A DNA stretch of 64,000 nt. It comes from Membranipora membranacea. Lineage: Eukaryota; Bryozoa; Gymnolaemata; Cheilostomatida; Membraniporidae. Numbering within the stretch: the stretch's first letter is position 1; the number at the start of each line of letters is the position of its first letter. The notes beneath the pieces are model-generated. The model did not search any database and was not told where the DNA came from. It was given only the letters and a program-made list of their open reading frames with translations. The DNA lies in the NCBI GenBank assembly GCA_914767715.1, contig OU612074.1, positions 4,353,501-4,417,500 on the forward strand, in the 5' to 3' direction. The translations under genes were made by a program, and so were the position numbers. Positions 34,391-48,100 of the stretch are shown piece after piece.

Positions 34391-35010
34391 GATAAGTCAC
34401 CCCAACTAGCTCAGCCAGAGGCTAGCCAAAATTTACTCATTAAGTTGCACAAACTGATCTTCAAAATCAGGGCATGAAATCTACGCACCAGCTAATGACG
34501 TGTACAGTATGCACTACTAAGACGGTAACTACGTCTCCCGTGCCAGTAGATAATTAATTTCATACCCTAATTTTGACGATCAGTTTGTGCAAATTATTTG
34601 CTCATTAGATGACAATGCTGAGATTGCAGCCTCATTTTATTAGTTTTGAGCTATACAGAATTCTATAAGCACACATTTGGCTGTGTGGCAGCAGTGGTTT
34701 AATCCTTAGTCTGGGGCATACGTTATGAAAACGATGCAAAATAAGAGCTCAGTATTTTTATAGTGGAAGGCTTGAATAAACTTATGAACAAAAGAATGAT
34801 GTGAAAAATATGCTAAAGAGGTTCTCTCAAATAAATTTATATCTAGCCATTGTGATAGTGAGAGGGCTGTTATGCAATAATGGATCAACTGAAATAGCTT
34901 TCTGACACTGTACTACACTGAAAACAAGTGTATCAACGTGACGGCTGCTAGTTCTAAAGTGAGCAGACTAACAGTCTGTCGCTGACATGTTTTAGGATGT
35001 TAGGGGAATC
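34391..35010. other. Upstream region of the RING/B-box gene
   Basis: No gene recognised. It presumably holds the promoter and any 5' non-coding exon, but no core promoter motif can be assigned. Confidence 0.35.
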
Positions 35011-38000
35011 ATGAGCGTCCAGACTGATCCTAGCAGTGTGTTGGAGGATCATATCTCATGTCCTATCTGTACAGAAGTTGTACCTCTGAGGATACCTCCA
35101 TGTCAGCATCTCATATGTGACAACTGCATAGGTGAGGTTTTTACTTCATGTTTTTAGCCTTTCAGTGCAGTGACTGCTGCGAGTTTGTATAAGGTTAGGC
35201 GTCTATCTGCAGAATCTTTGGTTTCTCAAAGCAGTTCCTTCTCCTCTTTGTATACCTTGTTCGCCACCAATAGCAACTTATAATCTCGTTCACACCAGCA
35301 AGTTTGATTACTAAACATCCTTTTACTTAAGGTCAGCTGATAGTGGCTACTTTCACAGTCACTCAAGCCAACAATCAGACACTGGGAATATTTTGTATGT
35401 TTGTCCAAATCACTATGTTGTGTCCAAAGACTGAGAAATCAGGGTGCCTTAAATGCGCAGCCGCAATGTTTTGCGCCAAATGACACAGAGCCCAGTAGTC
35501 GTTAGACTGCGACGGGATCCAAACCAGTAACCAGGTTGGCGCTCTACTTACTGAGTACCAGCTGACTCCTACATTCATCTAAAACAGCTTTGCTTTTGAA
35601 GCACATATTATTGTTATCACATTTTTGTAGGAAGCTGGAGCGCCCAATCAGAATCAAAAGATAAGTTTACCTGTCCGACATGTCACACAGAATGTGATGT
35701 TGAACTACCAATATGCAGAATCACGGAGAGTATTAAAGATTCAATTTCAAACAAAACTCCTTTCTGTAAGTAGACCAAGAATACAAATAGTGAGTGGATG
35801 ACAACAACCTCCTACGGCAAAAATCACATTTTTTCAGGGTGATGCTCGTGATGCACGATGTATGTTAGGATTTAGTATTATGGTGGCTGAGGCTAACCAG
35901 GTTGAAATCTCAATGATGCTATAGCTTTGATGACTGAGCTGAGCTGCTGATTGTTGAGGAATATCATAAGTATTGTATTGTCTAAGAAAGTCTAAGTCTT
36001 CATTGAGGAGAGGGTTTTCCCCTCCAGAGTACATACACTGGGACCTATCGTACTCAAGCTGCGCCCTCTAACCTTGCCTGCCGGAATTTTTGTCGATGAG
36101 GGAGAGGGATCTCTTTTTACTGCATGTGGGGTGTGCAAACACACAGTTGTCCTCCGGTATTTTTAGTCCTGTTCAAGGACCTGGCTAGGATGAATAGCAC
36201 GCCAGTACCACACCAAGAATGACTGCCCGCGCTGGGGATTGAACCTGGAGCTCACAGATCACAAGTTCGCACCCTTAACCATCAGGCTACTCCTGACTTG
36301 GATTGTCTTTTCCTTAGCCAACTTGCCTTTGCGCCTCCAATCCCTACATAGCTTAAATCTATATTACACAAAAACCCTTTCTAGCCTAATGTATACTTTA
36401 CTTTAACAGCAGTTCAAAAAATAGCCTTACTTATCTTTGCTATTTAATGTCAAGTTCAGAATGAAATTTGCTTCAACTAACGGTTACACAGTAGATATTC
36501 GGGTAGGGGCCTCTTTTTATGTGCGCATAAGGAATTACCGCATGTGAAATTCTAATTGTTCTTTATATTTTTCAGGGAAAGATAAAACACTTTGTGAAAC
36601 GTCTAGCTGTGAGCGAATGGTCGATCTTCGATGCAGTGACTGCAAGAAATTTATTTGCTTTCAGTAAGTTACTATGTGTCAGCTGTTTCATATCATTGCT
36701 ATAGGCCAGCGGCTTCAATTCATACCCCTCTCCCAATCGTGAACCAAAATTATGGATGAGCAAAACATGCACAACCTATCACATGCTGAATAAATGAATC
36801 TTCAGGATTCACCTTCATTAATTTTTTAATGAGAATATTCAGCGTTAAATTGTATTCTTCAGTTATATCCTCAAAGTTTAAGAGCCTTCGGGCAAATGCA
36901 GACCATATTAATAAATTATCCTATCCTCATAGATGCAGTAAGCGCGGATTCTGTGGATCTGATGTCAGACATTCCAATTGCCAAGAGGTACATGAACTGG
37001 AGGTTGAAGCAAAGCAGAAATATTTGCAATGGAAGCAGTCTTTGGTAAAGCAGGTAGTGTACAACAAAAGGCTCATCCAGCAGTCAAGAACTGTTTGCAG
37101 TCACCTCTACTGAGCCTAATACTAAAGACATCACATTCTGTTGATGTTTGGTTGGGCTGATTCGGTCATTTACCAATTGGAGAGACCTTCAGGAGACAAA
37201 CTTGGTTTTGTTACATCCTGATGTTGAATCAGTACAAGGTTCTGCAAATGTAACATTTTACAAGACACGTCATAACAGCATCAAAAAGCACTTCTGTACT
37301 TAACTGTGCGAACCATATTTTCAGATTGAAAAGCTGAAAACTCTGCTAGAAGATGTGGAATGTGTCTGGGATAAACATGAGGATGCTGTGAATTGCATAT
37401 TGTTGGTGGAACAACTAGGTAAGTTGTTTTCTATTGGTTGAAGAGAAAGAAGGGCAGATTTCAGTATTTCACAACAAGCTGCAGTGTAACAGTAAGATGA
37501 AATTTTAACAGAGATTTGACCGCTTCTATTCATTGACATTAATTGATGTTTGCAGCACACCAATCATTATAAAACAGACTTGGGAAAACTTTTCCATTGC
37601 TGTAAAATCCAAATGCAAAGATGTCTCGGCTGTAAAGCAGGGTGTACCTTAGCATGAATAGACAATAGAATTGCTTGCCATTAATTAAAATAATGACTGA
37701 GACATAAAAGTCCTGTATCACGCAGTGTTTTTTATTTATTACACAGGAGTTTCAATTGTAATCAAGACGCTGCCCATGTCGGCGGCTTCCATTTTCTCTG
37801 AAATTCATAAAAAACTGGTAATAAGATTAGTATTGAATAATTTGCTTCTATATCAAAGAAACTGTCTTTTGTTCAAGAAACTGGAACAGATTATGTCAAG
37901 GAGCCACCAGCAATGTTAGCCATGAGCAAGATCACAACTCAACCTGACCTTACAAAAGCTTCAAATTTTGAAAAACGCACTGGGGCAAAAAGCGAATCAA

Positions 38001-39598
38001 TCTTTAAAAACATAATAAAGCCTGATAGAGCACCTGAGATAAGCAACAGTCTCACTCGAAGTAAGGTAAGTGGCATATAAGCTACAGAATTTCAACAACT
38101 GATTGATAAGAAAGCAAAATATCACATATAAGAAGCAACAATGCAATGGGAGCGAATCCCATTTTTAGATAGGACTGAGTATGCTAAGGTTAGCAAAATT
38201 TGATTGTCTTGCAAAACATGAATAAAAGATTCTTATTAATTTATTTATTCAAAATCAACAGTATTCTTCAAATTATCAATCCAATTGATACTAATAATCA
38301 ATAGTCTATGACTGTACTGAGGAAGCAAGTAACAAGATACTAGTGAAATGACTGACTAGGCCTGAGGATAAGGGTAATAAGTAAAGCAGAAAACCACCTC
38401 CACCCGGTACTCACTCGAGGTGGCTAAATCCGACCCCCCAGGACCGGGTTCAAACCTGTTCCGGCCTTAGCATTTTCATCATATAATTGGATGAATGATT
38501 TGATAATTTTATCTGTGTTTACAGGATCATCCACTACACCAGAAATCGAGGCTGTCACATCACCCAGGTACTTGATTACTTTAAGTTGTATAAATCTTTA
38601 TTTTTACCTGGTAACTTGAGCCTGTCAATCTGTTTCAATTCATAATAAATACCAATCGCCGTGTGCCCTCAAACCATGCTCTAGAGTTGCCGGAATTGCT
38701 TCGTTTTCAAAACAATTTGCTTATTATTTAAAAGTAAACACATACCTACGAGTCACTAGACTCCGAAAAAAACCATTTCAAAGACACAACGCCTGCGTTG
38801 AATCTTTACACTATTACAAGTCATACAATGGCCAACAAAGGAAAAACATGATTTTGATATATCACCTGTCTACATGTATCATTTGATAAATCACCTTCAT
38901 ATAAAAGTCTTTAGTGACTTTATTATGAGTAGTCTGTCTCACAAAGCTATTTGAAAGTTCATAGTTCCAATACAGGGCTGATTGTAAGCAAGGTTGGTTC
39001 TTGTCTGTGTTGTGCAGAGAATGAAAGGATACTATGTGCCATGTGTTTTGGATATAAAACTATAACACAGCTATAGTAGCGCCTCCCCATAAATGGTATC
39101 ATTGATGTTCTCAGTTTAATTTTAATTGAGAGCACACAGCAAGATTTTCAATACCTTATGGAAACAGTTGAAAGTATGAGCTTTACTTGCCATACAAATC
39201 TGCTCAATTTTTCTTGGCTGCTAAAGTTGCCCTCTCTTCATAGATCTATGAGGTATGTATATTTATGAAACGCTCTAATTTCAGAGCATGGTCATATGCG
39301 TTGGGTGAATCTTTTGAAAAATTAGATCATTAGCCTGCGGTTTTTCATACTTTTTTGTTCGAGAAAATAGCGCAAAACATTTGGTGCTACTTTAGCTTTG
39401 AGTAAAAAGTGCTTTGTAAAAGTAAAAATTGTTCCAGATATCGGAGCAGATGATGTTGATTATCCGCCAATGAAAGAAGTCACCAGCAAGATCTCACCTA
39501 AACCTGCCTGTGAAGAAGCTGACAATGTTAAAAAGGACATCGGAGAGAAGGAAAAATCAGTCCATGACAAACTAGTATCACCAACTGCAGTGCATGAG
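35011..39598 (+). CDS. RING finger/B-box (TRIM-like) protein, nine in-phase exons
   Basis: Likely E3 ubiquitin ligase. Exons: 35011-35131, 35631-35765, 36576-36663, 36933-37053, 37325-37418, 37747-37817, 37859-38065, 38525-38567 and 39396-39598. All borders are GT/AG and all phases match (361 codons, no stop). RING: CPIC, CQHLICDNC, then CPTC across exons 1-2. B-box-like zinc region: LCETSSCER, LRCSDC and HSNCQEVH in exons 3-4. A helical, coiled-coil-like segment follows in exons 4-6. The rest is low-complexity and charged, with no SPRY or NHL domain. Exon 9 ends at a phase-0 GTAAGC donor. Read through, it would stop at 39667. It may therefore end there or be spliced to the eIF4G exons downstream. 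Confidence 0.78.
35440..35580 (-). mobile_element. tRNA-derived SINE
   Basis: On the - strand, CAGCTGGTACTCAGTAAGTA (A-box region) and GGTTTGGATCCC (degenerate B box). Lies in intron 1 of the RING gene. Confidence 0.45.
36160..36302 (-). mobile_element. tRNA-derived SINE
   Basis: On the - strand, TAGCCTGATGGTTAAGG (A box) and GGTTCAATCCCC (B box), then a tail with GGTGTGGTACTGGCGTG. In intron 2 of the RING gene. Confidence 0.6.
37818..37858 (+). other. 41-nt intron in the RING gene
   Basis: GTAATAAG...TATCAAAG between exons 6 and 7. Unspliced reading reaches a stop at 37917-37919; spliced reading stays open for 207 more bases to the next GTAAGT donor. Confidence 0.6.
38375..38470 (-). mobile_element. 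Possible tRNA-like SINE fragment
   Basis: Only a B-box-like GGTTTGAACCC (- strand) in a GC-rich patch unlike its surroundings. Confidence 0.3.
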
Positions 39599-40964
39599 GT
39601 AAGCATAAGTATTGTACCAAAAGTCATGTCAGATAACAACCTCGATACATCATATATGGATTTGTGACCTGCTTTGGTTGGTTGAGTGGGTTCAGTAGCC
39701 CACTTAACATTCATTATCTGTTCTCATGGTGAGACCAAACTTTTCAGCCCTCGGTATCTATACATCACAAATCTTACATACTTAAGCCTCTGTTGTTTTT
39801 ATGCGATCTTGTTATATCCGCTGGTATATAATAATTGATTCTTACTGAAACAGCTGAGTGTGCTTGTAGTCTGGTTTATCTACCCCTGGTGGAGACTTGG
39901 GCTCCAGATCATCTCCTATGTTTGGCATGGCTTGTATCTGATCTTGTATTTTCCTCATGTTAGCCATATTTCTTACAAACTATCTACACCTCACATGCAC
40001 AATGTTTTATTCCTCGACACATCGAAATTTATTATTACGGAACTGAACCAAAATTTATTTCAAAGTATACTCCATACACCCGAGAGACAATGATAGCAAT
40101 TATCAAAATTTGCTGTCATCGCTAAAAGGAATTACTCAGCTTGTACCTATTGCCATATCTAGAAGATATTATACTGTTGTTATGAATGGTTTCTATCAGT
40201 GCCCTGTCACTACCTCTGCCTCCACACTTCCATCTATCTATCTATCTCTGTGTTGTGTCTTGTACTTCTGTTGTTCATTACAAGCCTCTGCCTATCTGAC
40301 ATGGTACACTGCTCACCATCAAACCAGAGTTGTTATAACTGTTATGTAGATCCGAACTTCAAACATGAAATTACCCGATTACTGTGTCGTAGAACCAATT
40401 ATAGGTCAGTTCAAAACAGTATTGTTAAACAACTAGGTGGATCAATTTTATTCATGTATCAAATTATTCTCTGATTCTTCAGCTCCGTAATGATGTGCTT
40501 CTTTAGAAAATTGGTCCACTCTTAGTGCATTTTATATCTATCGCAGTAGAGGTTTTCCGAAAACGCTCACATCAAGCCAGGCTAATGTTTTGTGACATCA
40601 GAGAGCTGTTTGAGTGATCAGCCTATTGTAAAATCAAAACAAACAGAGCTATCTTGTATTCAATTCAGCAGAAGATCAATGGTGCTGATTTTCATTTTCC
40701 ACTATGAGCCTATGCACCCACATCTCAATTGCAACCTCATGGAAGGGCACTGGCATCCCCATCCCCAAATTTGAGATATGACGATCTAAAAAGTCAGCTT
40801 ATTTGTGTGATTTCTGCAAATGTAGGTCAACACAGACCGCCAAACTAAGGCTATATTGTGTAGTAAGATATTCAATGAAAGGTCCCCATTGAATACAATA
40901 CTCAACTGAAATCCACTGGCTAAGTAAACAAACTTTGATTTTATATTACAACAAGCAAGGCGGT

Positions 40965-41008
40965 GTGTGCGTATGTGTGTGTTTGTGTGTGTGTGTTTGT
41001 GTGTGTTC
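40965..41008. repeat. (GT)n microsatellite
   Basis: Interrupted TGTG repeat run. Confidence 0.8.
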
Positions 41009-41514
41009 GATTGAGAATAAATGACACATACTATAAACTGAGGTAAGACGCCGGTCCGATAATAAAATAATCCAGCGATAGCTGAGTCATCGGCTTCACG
41101 AAGTTAGTGATAATAAGGCGAAGGGAAAGGAGATCAAGAATTTTTAGACATTAGCATTCAAATTAGTTATACCTTTAGACTTTAGATAAAGCTTTAGACA
41201 TTAACTGTGTTACTGTTCTCATTTTCTTGAAACTCTACTGAGGACCTCCTGTTTGCCATCCATTGTATATTTATAATTGGAAATTTTTAATCGATCAAAC
41301 TTTATCAGCATAAAAAAATTCTATGTGATGATAAAATTCTAAATAATGTGCTGGGTAGATTGCCATCGAAATAATTTGCCCTAAACTAAGGATCGTAAAT
41401 TTAATAAGTTGAACAATATTAGACAAATTGATCGTCGCTAATAAACTAACTCTGGCTTTGTGAATTGGGGCTTGTATCATTCTATGGTCATGGATGTTTA
41501 TACGATGAGCATAT

Positions 41515-41544
41515 CACAGAGTAAGGATATATCCTTACTCTGTG
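41515..41544. repeat. 30-bp perfect palindrome
   Basis: CACAGAGTAAGGATA followed directly by its complement, TATCCTTACTCTGTG. Confidence 0.9.
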
Positions 41545-41842
41545 AGCATATTTTGCAGTCATCGATGAGGTAATTTATTATGAGCCGCAATAATGTTTGT
41601 TTTGACAGCAATGTGATATTTTATGTGGGGAGAGCCTTGTCAAAGATTATAAAACATTGGCCATGTAGACATAACCGCATCCACTAGGATACTGTGTGTA
41701 GTCAACAAAGATGTTGATGCGTGACCTATTTAGCAGTTAGCAGTCAAAGGGATAAGACGTGCTTTTCAAGCTCTCTCTCTTAATCCCCTTTCACAAATTT
41801 ATTATACAACTAATACCTGTGTGATAATTACAGCTAGCAACT

Positions 41843-44800
41843 ATGGCGCAGTTATTGCAGCCTCTGCTTATACTTCTGCTCATATTCACCCTTATATTAA
41901 ATCAAAGAGGAGTGAAGAGCCTTGAGCATGCAAACTATGCTACTATTATGGACATTAAAAATTCCCTGCAACGAGATCAAATAAAAGAAATTTGGAACAC
42001 TGACTATTAAAAACTTGTAAAACAAACTGATTCTGGATTATTAAAAACTAAGAAACGATGAAGGCGATCAGGTGTACGAGTCAACATAAGCAGGAACCAA
42101 GGCAGAGTCCCTCTACCATCAATTGTACTTACAAATGCTAACTCTGTATGTAATAAACTTGATGAATTATATGGACTGCTAAACACCAAACGACTTAAAA
42201 ATCTTTCTCATGTTATATGTATCACCGAATCCTGGCTTACCCCTGACATCTCAAAATCATGGACAGAACTAGATGGATATGAACAGTTTAGAAATGATAG
42301 GCTGCCGGAGGACAGCAGTAAAACAATAGGAGGAGGCATTTTCAATCATCTCTATCTCATGCTATACCCCTTCCACTGGAAAATCAAGACTTAAAGATTC
42401 AACCGCCTCGACTATAAACACTATAACTTCACATCTAAAAGAAATTGAAACTAAATACCCTAATGCCTGCATACTACTTGTGGGAGACTTTAATCAACTT
42501 CCAATCAAACTCAACAACTACTACCAAATAATCAAGAAACCTACTCGAAACAATAAAATACTGGATAAATAATAATAATAATAATACAGTTTATTTATGA
42601 AACGCTTAATTAAACTGTTTATACAATAAAACAATGATTTCTAAGCGTTGTACATGATAAAATGTGCGATAAAATATTCGGTGTAGAATAATAAAAATTA
42701 AAATAAAAATGTACATAAAATCTGACAATGAGTTAACGGAAAGATAAAATTATAGTAACTTCTAATAAAATAAATGTATGTACACATTATATTTAGTTAA
42801 ATATGGCCACCTGCCAGGCAAAAACAGGCAACCAGCCAGGCAAAAACAGGCAACCAGCCAGGCGAAAATTAAACATTAAAATGCTTCACTAGAATCAAGA
42901 ACGGCTACAGTCACTGCCACCAACTTGCTAAACTGGGCCTTTCTGATCACCATGTCATGCATTTAATACCTAGCTACAAGCCTCTGTCTAAAACTAAACC
43001 CTCATATATCACATGCCGTCAATATACAGATGAGAACTGCGAAGCTCTACAGGCTAGTTTGGATATCACCCTGTGGGATAATCTTCTGGATGAACCCTGC
43101 ATCGATAAACAGACAGATGTGATCTCCGATTACATAAACTTCTGTACAGACCTGTGTTTACCGACGAAAACAGTTAAAAAGCATGCAAATCAGTAACCAT
43201 GGTGGAATTTTCTTCTGGATGAACCCTGCATTGATAAACAGACAGATGTGATCTCCGATTACATAAACTTCTGTACGGACCATGACGAAAACATTTAAAA
43301 AGCAAGCAAATCAGAAACCATGGATTACCAAGCACATAGATGGTTTGATTGTTCAGAAACAATAGGCACACCAAAGTGGAAATAGAAAACTGTATCATAA
43401 ACTTAAAAAATCAGTCACCAAAGAAATCACCAAATCCAAAGTGGAATACTCTAAAAGAATTCAACAACATCTAATCAATGAGCTAGCCAGAGCTTGAAAG
43501 ATATAAAAAAATTAAATGGACTTCCTACATCAACCTCTACAACTGAACATGAGATAAAATACAAACCAGACGACCTGAACACATTCTTTGCACGCTATGA
43601 GAAACCTAAAGTAAATAACCCAGATATCGATGAAACTAAAATGACTGCTCCTCCATTTGAAGTGAATGTAGAAAATGTACTGAAACAACTCAAAACAATC
43701 AACACTAGGAAAGGAGCTGGACCCGACGGACTAATCCCTAAGGTCCTTAGGAAATGTGCCTAACAACTAGCCCCTATTATTACTAAACTCTTCAATAACT
43801 CTATAGAGCAACATACAACACCTAAGCTATGGAAATCTGCTGTAATAAAGCCACTACCGAAAGTCACCACACCAACACAACTCAAAGACTACCGCCCGAT
43901 AGCCATAACCAGCTGCCTATGTAAAATGTTAGAGAGTCAACTTAAAATATACATAACTAAACACACAGCCATGGACCGCCATCAGTTTGCCTACCGCCAG
44001 GAAAGATCAACACAAGATGCTGTCCTATGCCTTACAACAACTATCACACACTTTATTGACTAAGCAGCCTCTAACTATGCGAGATGCTTATTTTTTGACT
44101 TTTCTTCTGCTTTCAACACCATCAGAGTAGAATATCTAATCCCCCTGCTACAACACCTCAACACCAGAGTAATAGGATGGGTAACTAGCTTCTTGAGTAA
44201 CCGTGTCCAGCAAACAATGGTCAACAATCAACTGTCTGCACCAATATTGACTCATACAGGAACTCCCCATGGCAGTGTACTCTCGCCACTATTATTCTCC
44301 ATCTATACAAACAGGATTACATCTAAACTGTCGAATATCACAGTACTCAAATACGCGGATGACACTCGTTTAATTGGATTAGTTGGCAATGATTTAGACT
44401 TATGTAATTATTTTTCTGAAATTAATAGAATCTCCAAACAATGCACTGATTTAGATTTACTACTTAATGCTTCTTTCTCTACTCAACTTCTCAAACCTAA
44501 CACTCCTAAACTGAACCTAGATGGCACCAATATATCCTTTTGTGAAAAGGTAAAATACCTTGGTGTAGACATTGATAACAAACTAAGATTCAAAGATTAT
44601 GTGCATAAAATAACTGGCAAAGCAAGTCAAAGGATGAATGTTGTTAAAAATTTTATGTATCTGAGTTCGAAGCCATTAGCCTCCATGCTGTTCAAAAGTT
44701 TTGTAGTTTCACTCTTAATGTATTGTCTACCTGTTTTGCACACTAGCATATATGCTAAGGACAAGAAAGTTCCATACACTGGTAGCAAGCTCTTATTATC

Positions 44801-44870
44801 ACAAAGTATATGCATCTATTTTTCGCAACGTTTAATGTTTGTGATAGCTAATAAATCAATCAATCAATCA
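41843..44870 (+). pseudogene. CR1/L2-like LINE copy B (endonuclease + RT)
   Basis: Best copy of the family at 12246. The first ATG opens a hydrophobic leader (MAQLLQPLLILLLIFTLIL) that looks like a signal peptide. The endonuclease follows: ICITESWLTPDIS, VGDFNQLP, then LSDHHVM after an inserted SINE-like element. RT: KGAGPDGLIPKVL, DYRPIAITS, FDFSSAFNTI, GSVLSPLLFSIYTN, KYADDTRLIG and KYLGVDIDNKLRF. Several stops and frameshifts break it, and about 120 bp are duplicated at 43082-43323. The 3' end carries a (TCAA)n microsatellite (44856-44876), as in CR1/L2-type tails. Not active. Confidence 0.8.
42570..42880 (-). mobile_element. Short retroelement with (TTA)n tail inserted into LINE copy B
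   Basis: It interrupts the endonuclease between the residues matching LDK and the following CxTRIK in copy A. The + strand starts with (TAA)n then TTATTTATGAAACGCT, also found at 60333-60400. Near its other end a 22-bp unit (GGCAACCAGCCAGGCAAAAACA) is repeated about three times. Confidence 0.65.
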
Positions 44871-45171
44871 ATCAATAAAGTTGTTGATGAATTTCTATCA
44901 ACACAGCGCACTAACAGCTCTGTGACGTCAAATATCACACCCTTTTCAGGGTTAATTTTATGCGAGCGTTTTTAGGAAGGCCTCTACTGCGATAGATATA
45001 TAATGCACTTAGAGTGGACCAATTTTTTAAAGAAGCATATCATTACTGAGGTGAAGAATCAGAGAATAATGTGATGCATAAGTAATATTGAGCCACCTAG
45101 TGGTTTAACTGTATTATATTGCATGGTCATTTCTTTGAATTTCTAACATTGTGTTATGTTTTATTATTCAG

Positions 45172-48100
45172 TCTCCCCGAAACTCACAGCAGAAAGGAGG
45201 CGGCGGCAGAAGTATGAATAAGAACATCAGTATGGGACAACGCCAGGGTGGTGTCAAGGTCATCTCTCATCAGCTGCAGAAAAATGTAAGTCTGGTACTC
45301 ACTAGCCTCGGCATTATTAGCAGCTCTAAGCGTTGTAGCGCTGAGTTTTTCAATATCTGAATGCTCAACTAATATATAACATGGCAAGTAAGCCCATGTT
45401 GCACTTTTGACTCAGGAAGCGAAGTGACTATTTGGAATGACTGAGCAGAATATTTGGATTCTTTGACTACCTCCTCTTTATATTCCTTCAATGTTGTGGC
45501 AGTCTTAATGATTAGAAGATCAATCACATTTCATTCATTCACATTCATACATATACAGTATAGGATTAGAAGTATTAGTTGTCTGTGTCCTTGGAACATT
45601 ATAATAACCATCTGTATTACAGAGGGCAGAGAATGCCTGGAAACCTGGAGACAAGGCTAAAGACGAGAACGCAAGCGAGGATGATAAAACACACAACGAT
45701 TTGCTCAAAACTTTCAGAGGCATGCTCAACAAAATCACACCACAAAAATTCAAAGTTATTCTGGAAAAGGTGGGGACCAATTGATAGAGTTTTCTCCCTT
45801 TGTTTGCCACATGAGTATGCTTGACTTGTAGTCAAATGAGATCAAGTATAATCCAATTTGGAGTTACTCCCCTTCAGGCTGCTGCTAATCAGTAGAGTTG
45901 AAGAGGCCCTGATGTGAGGCAAGTTGGATCAAACTTTCTCTTTGGTTGAATAACATTACGTTACATAAGATTCTATCTGTGAATGAGAAACCAAAAACCT
46001 ATAAAAATGATTTGGCAATGACAGAAATACTCCCTTTTAAATGCTAAATTTGATAAATTATACTGATATTTGCAATCTCTACTGTCTGTAGTTTGAATAG
46101 AGATGATCTATTGACTGCTACGGTATTTCACAAATATTTCAATGAGGAAATCGTCGCCAAGTTTTGACAAAACAACATTATTTTTATTTTTAAATGTTTT
46201 GACTCGACTCTCGAATCATCAAAAGATTTTACTGGTATAAGAATGGTATCGTCATCAAGCCAAAAGAAATTAACAGTCCCAGCTGATATTGTGATTATGT
46301 TGGGTTTGGTCGGTGACAGGGCGTTGTCAACTAAATGAACAAATGCACTTTATGGTATTTTTGCATGTTTGCTTCATGGTGTTTGCCCGCTGTTATTGGT
46401 GACAGTCTCAACCTGTATCATAAAGCCTATAAATATTTAACTATGCTTTCATGCATGCATGAAGGCCCCAAAACTTGTCACCAGCTTCAGTATTTCTGCT
46501 TTGTTCGTTGTAGATATTGAAATTACCAGTAATATCAGAGCAAGATCTTACAGGAATTATGAACCTTGTGTTTGAGAAGGCCATTGCAGAACCTTTATAC
46601 AGACCCACGTATGCATCTCTTAGTGAGAATCTAGCTAAGGTAACTGATATAACAGGGCCATACTTTCTCTGTCATTGCATGCCTCTAGGGTGGTGATCTT
46701 GTCACTCCTAGAAAGAGGATAAGACATTTTATGTAAACATTGTTCATTTTCACAAAATCCTGACCTGACCTGACCAGCTCAATGCCACCCCAGTGAAAAT
46801 GCTGTTGGCATTAGAGTTGTATTTCAAGACACTAGGCAGAATAGCTGTTAGCCACCATAATTAGATGCTTTACTTTAAATTCCAATTGAATTAAATTGCA
46901 ACTACACTGACACACAAGATCTGCCCAAAGTGAGTCAGAGACAGAGTGGTTGTTTTGTTGAGATATGTTTCCAAATTGGTATAGCAGTTGTGAATCAAAT
47001 ACAATTACAACCCAGAAAATATGAATGTGAATGATAGCGAAAAAAGTTTTTGTCGCATATTAATAAAAATAACGATCCAAGTTTCAAGATGGCTCTTTTC
47101 TCTGCTGTAGGAGTTCAAGGTACCACTAGCTGATGACCCAAATACATCTGTGAGCTTCCGAAAGCTGCTACTCGTACGATGTCAAAAAGAGTTTGAGAGA
47201 TCACATGATGATGATGTAGAGATGGTAAGAAAAAAAGCTAACCTGGACAAGGCCACAGGTGATGAGAAGGCTCAACTTCAAGTGGAGTTTGATAAGTTTG
47301 AGACCACTGCTCGACGCAGGAAGCTAGGAAATATCAGGTATATTGAACAACTATAATAGAGGAGAGCTTAAGGTGTCATTGAATTGATACGCGTTACTCT
47401 TTGTTTGTATTCTGTTAGAAAAAGCTCTCATTTAGGTTTAGTTTAGACTATATACAATTGAGAGGGTTTCTTGCTTTACCAAACGCTGTTGAAAAGTCGG
47501 ACTTTCCCTAACCTAGAATTAAAAATTAGGTGGTTGAACATATTGTGGTCGAAACACACTTAGGGTTTTAACTTCAGAGGTTTGCACACAACACTAAAAA
47601 TTGAGAAATGTTTATTTATAGATTCATAGGAGAACTGTTCAAGCTCCAAATGTTGGTGCACAAGATTATGCATGACTGTGTGGTGAGCCTTCTGAAGGGA
47701 GCTGATGAAGAAAGTCTTGAGTGCGTCTGTTTACTATTCACCACAATAGGAAAGGAGCTAGATACTGATAAGGCAAAGGTACAAATCATTCTTTGACCAA
47801 AAAGCCTAAGATTCGCTGCCATAAACAGAACACAAGGCAAATCTGTTATGAGCCCAGGGCTGTATTCATGAGTTTTGAAGTGGTAGAGCCAGGCGGGGTG
47901 GGGGCTGGAGGGGCGCTGTAGGGCCTTCCCGCCAAGGGGGTATGGTGGGCCTTCCCCAGGAAAATTTCAAAGATCGAAGGCATTCCCGCCCTTTTTGAGG
48001 AAAAAATTGACGGAGAAGTTTGCTGCGGGAATCTTAGTGCAACAGGGACGTACATCATCTTATCCTTCCTGTGATCGATACGTGGAATTGAAATAAGTCA

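Larger units (their letters stand above)
40429..45115. mobile_element. Element bounded by ~190-bp inverted repeats
   Basis: 40429-40620 is similar to the complement of 44920-45115. Shared stretches: ACTAGGTGG, ATTATTCTCTGATTCTTCA, AATTGGTCCACTCT and TATCTATCGCAGTAGAGG. The right end reads CAGTTAAACCACTAGG outward-in. No clean target duplication was found. A LINE (copy B) lies inside. Either a DNA transposon hosting a LINE or an inverted duplication. It fills the gap between the RING exons and the eIF4G exons. Confidence 0.55.
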
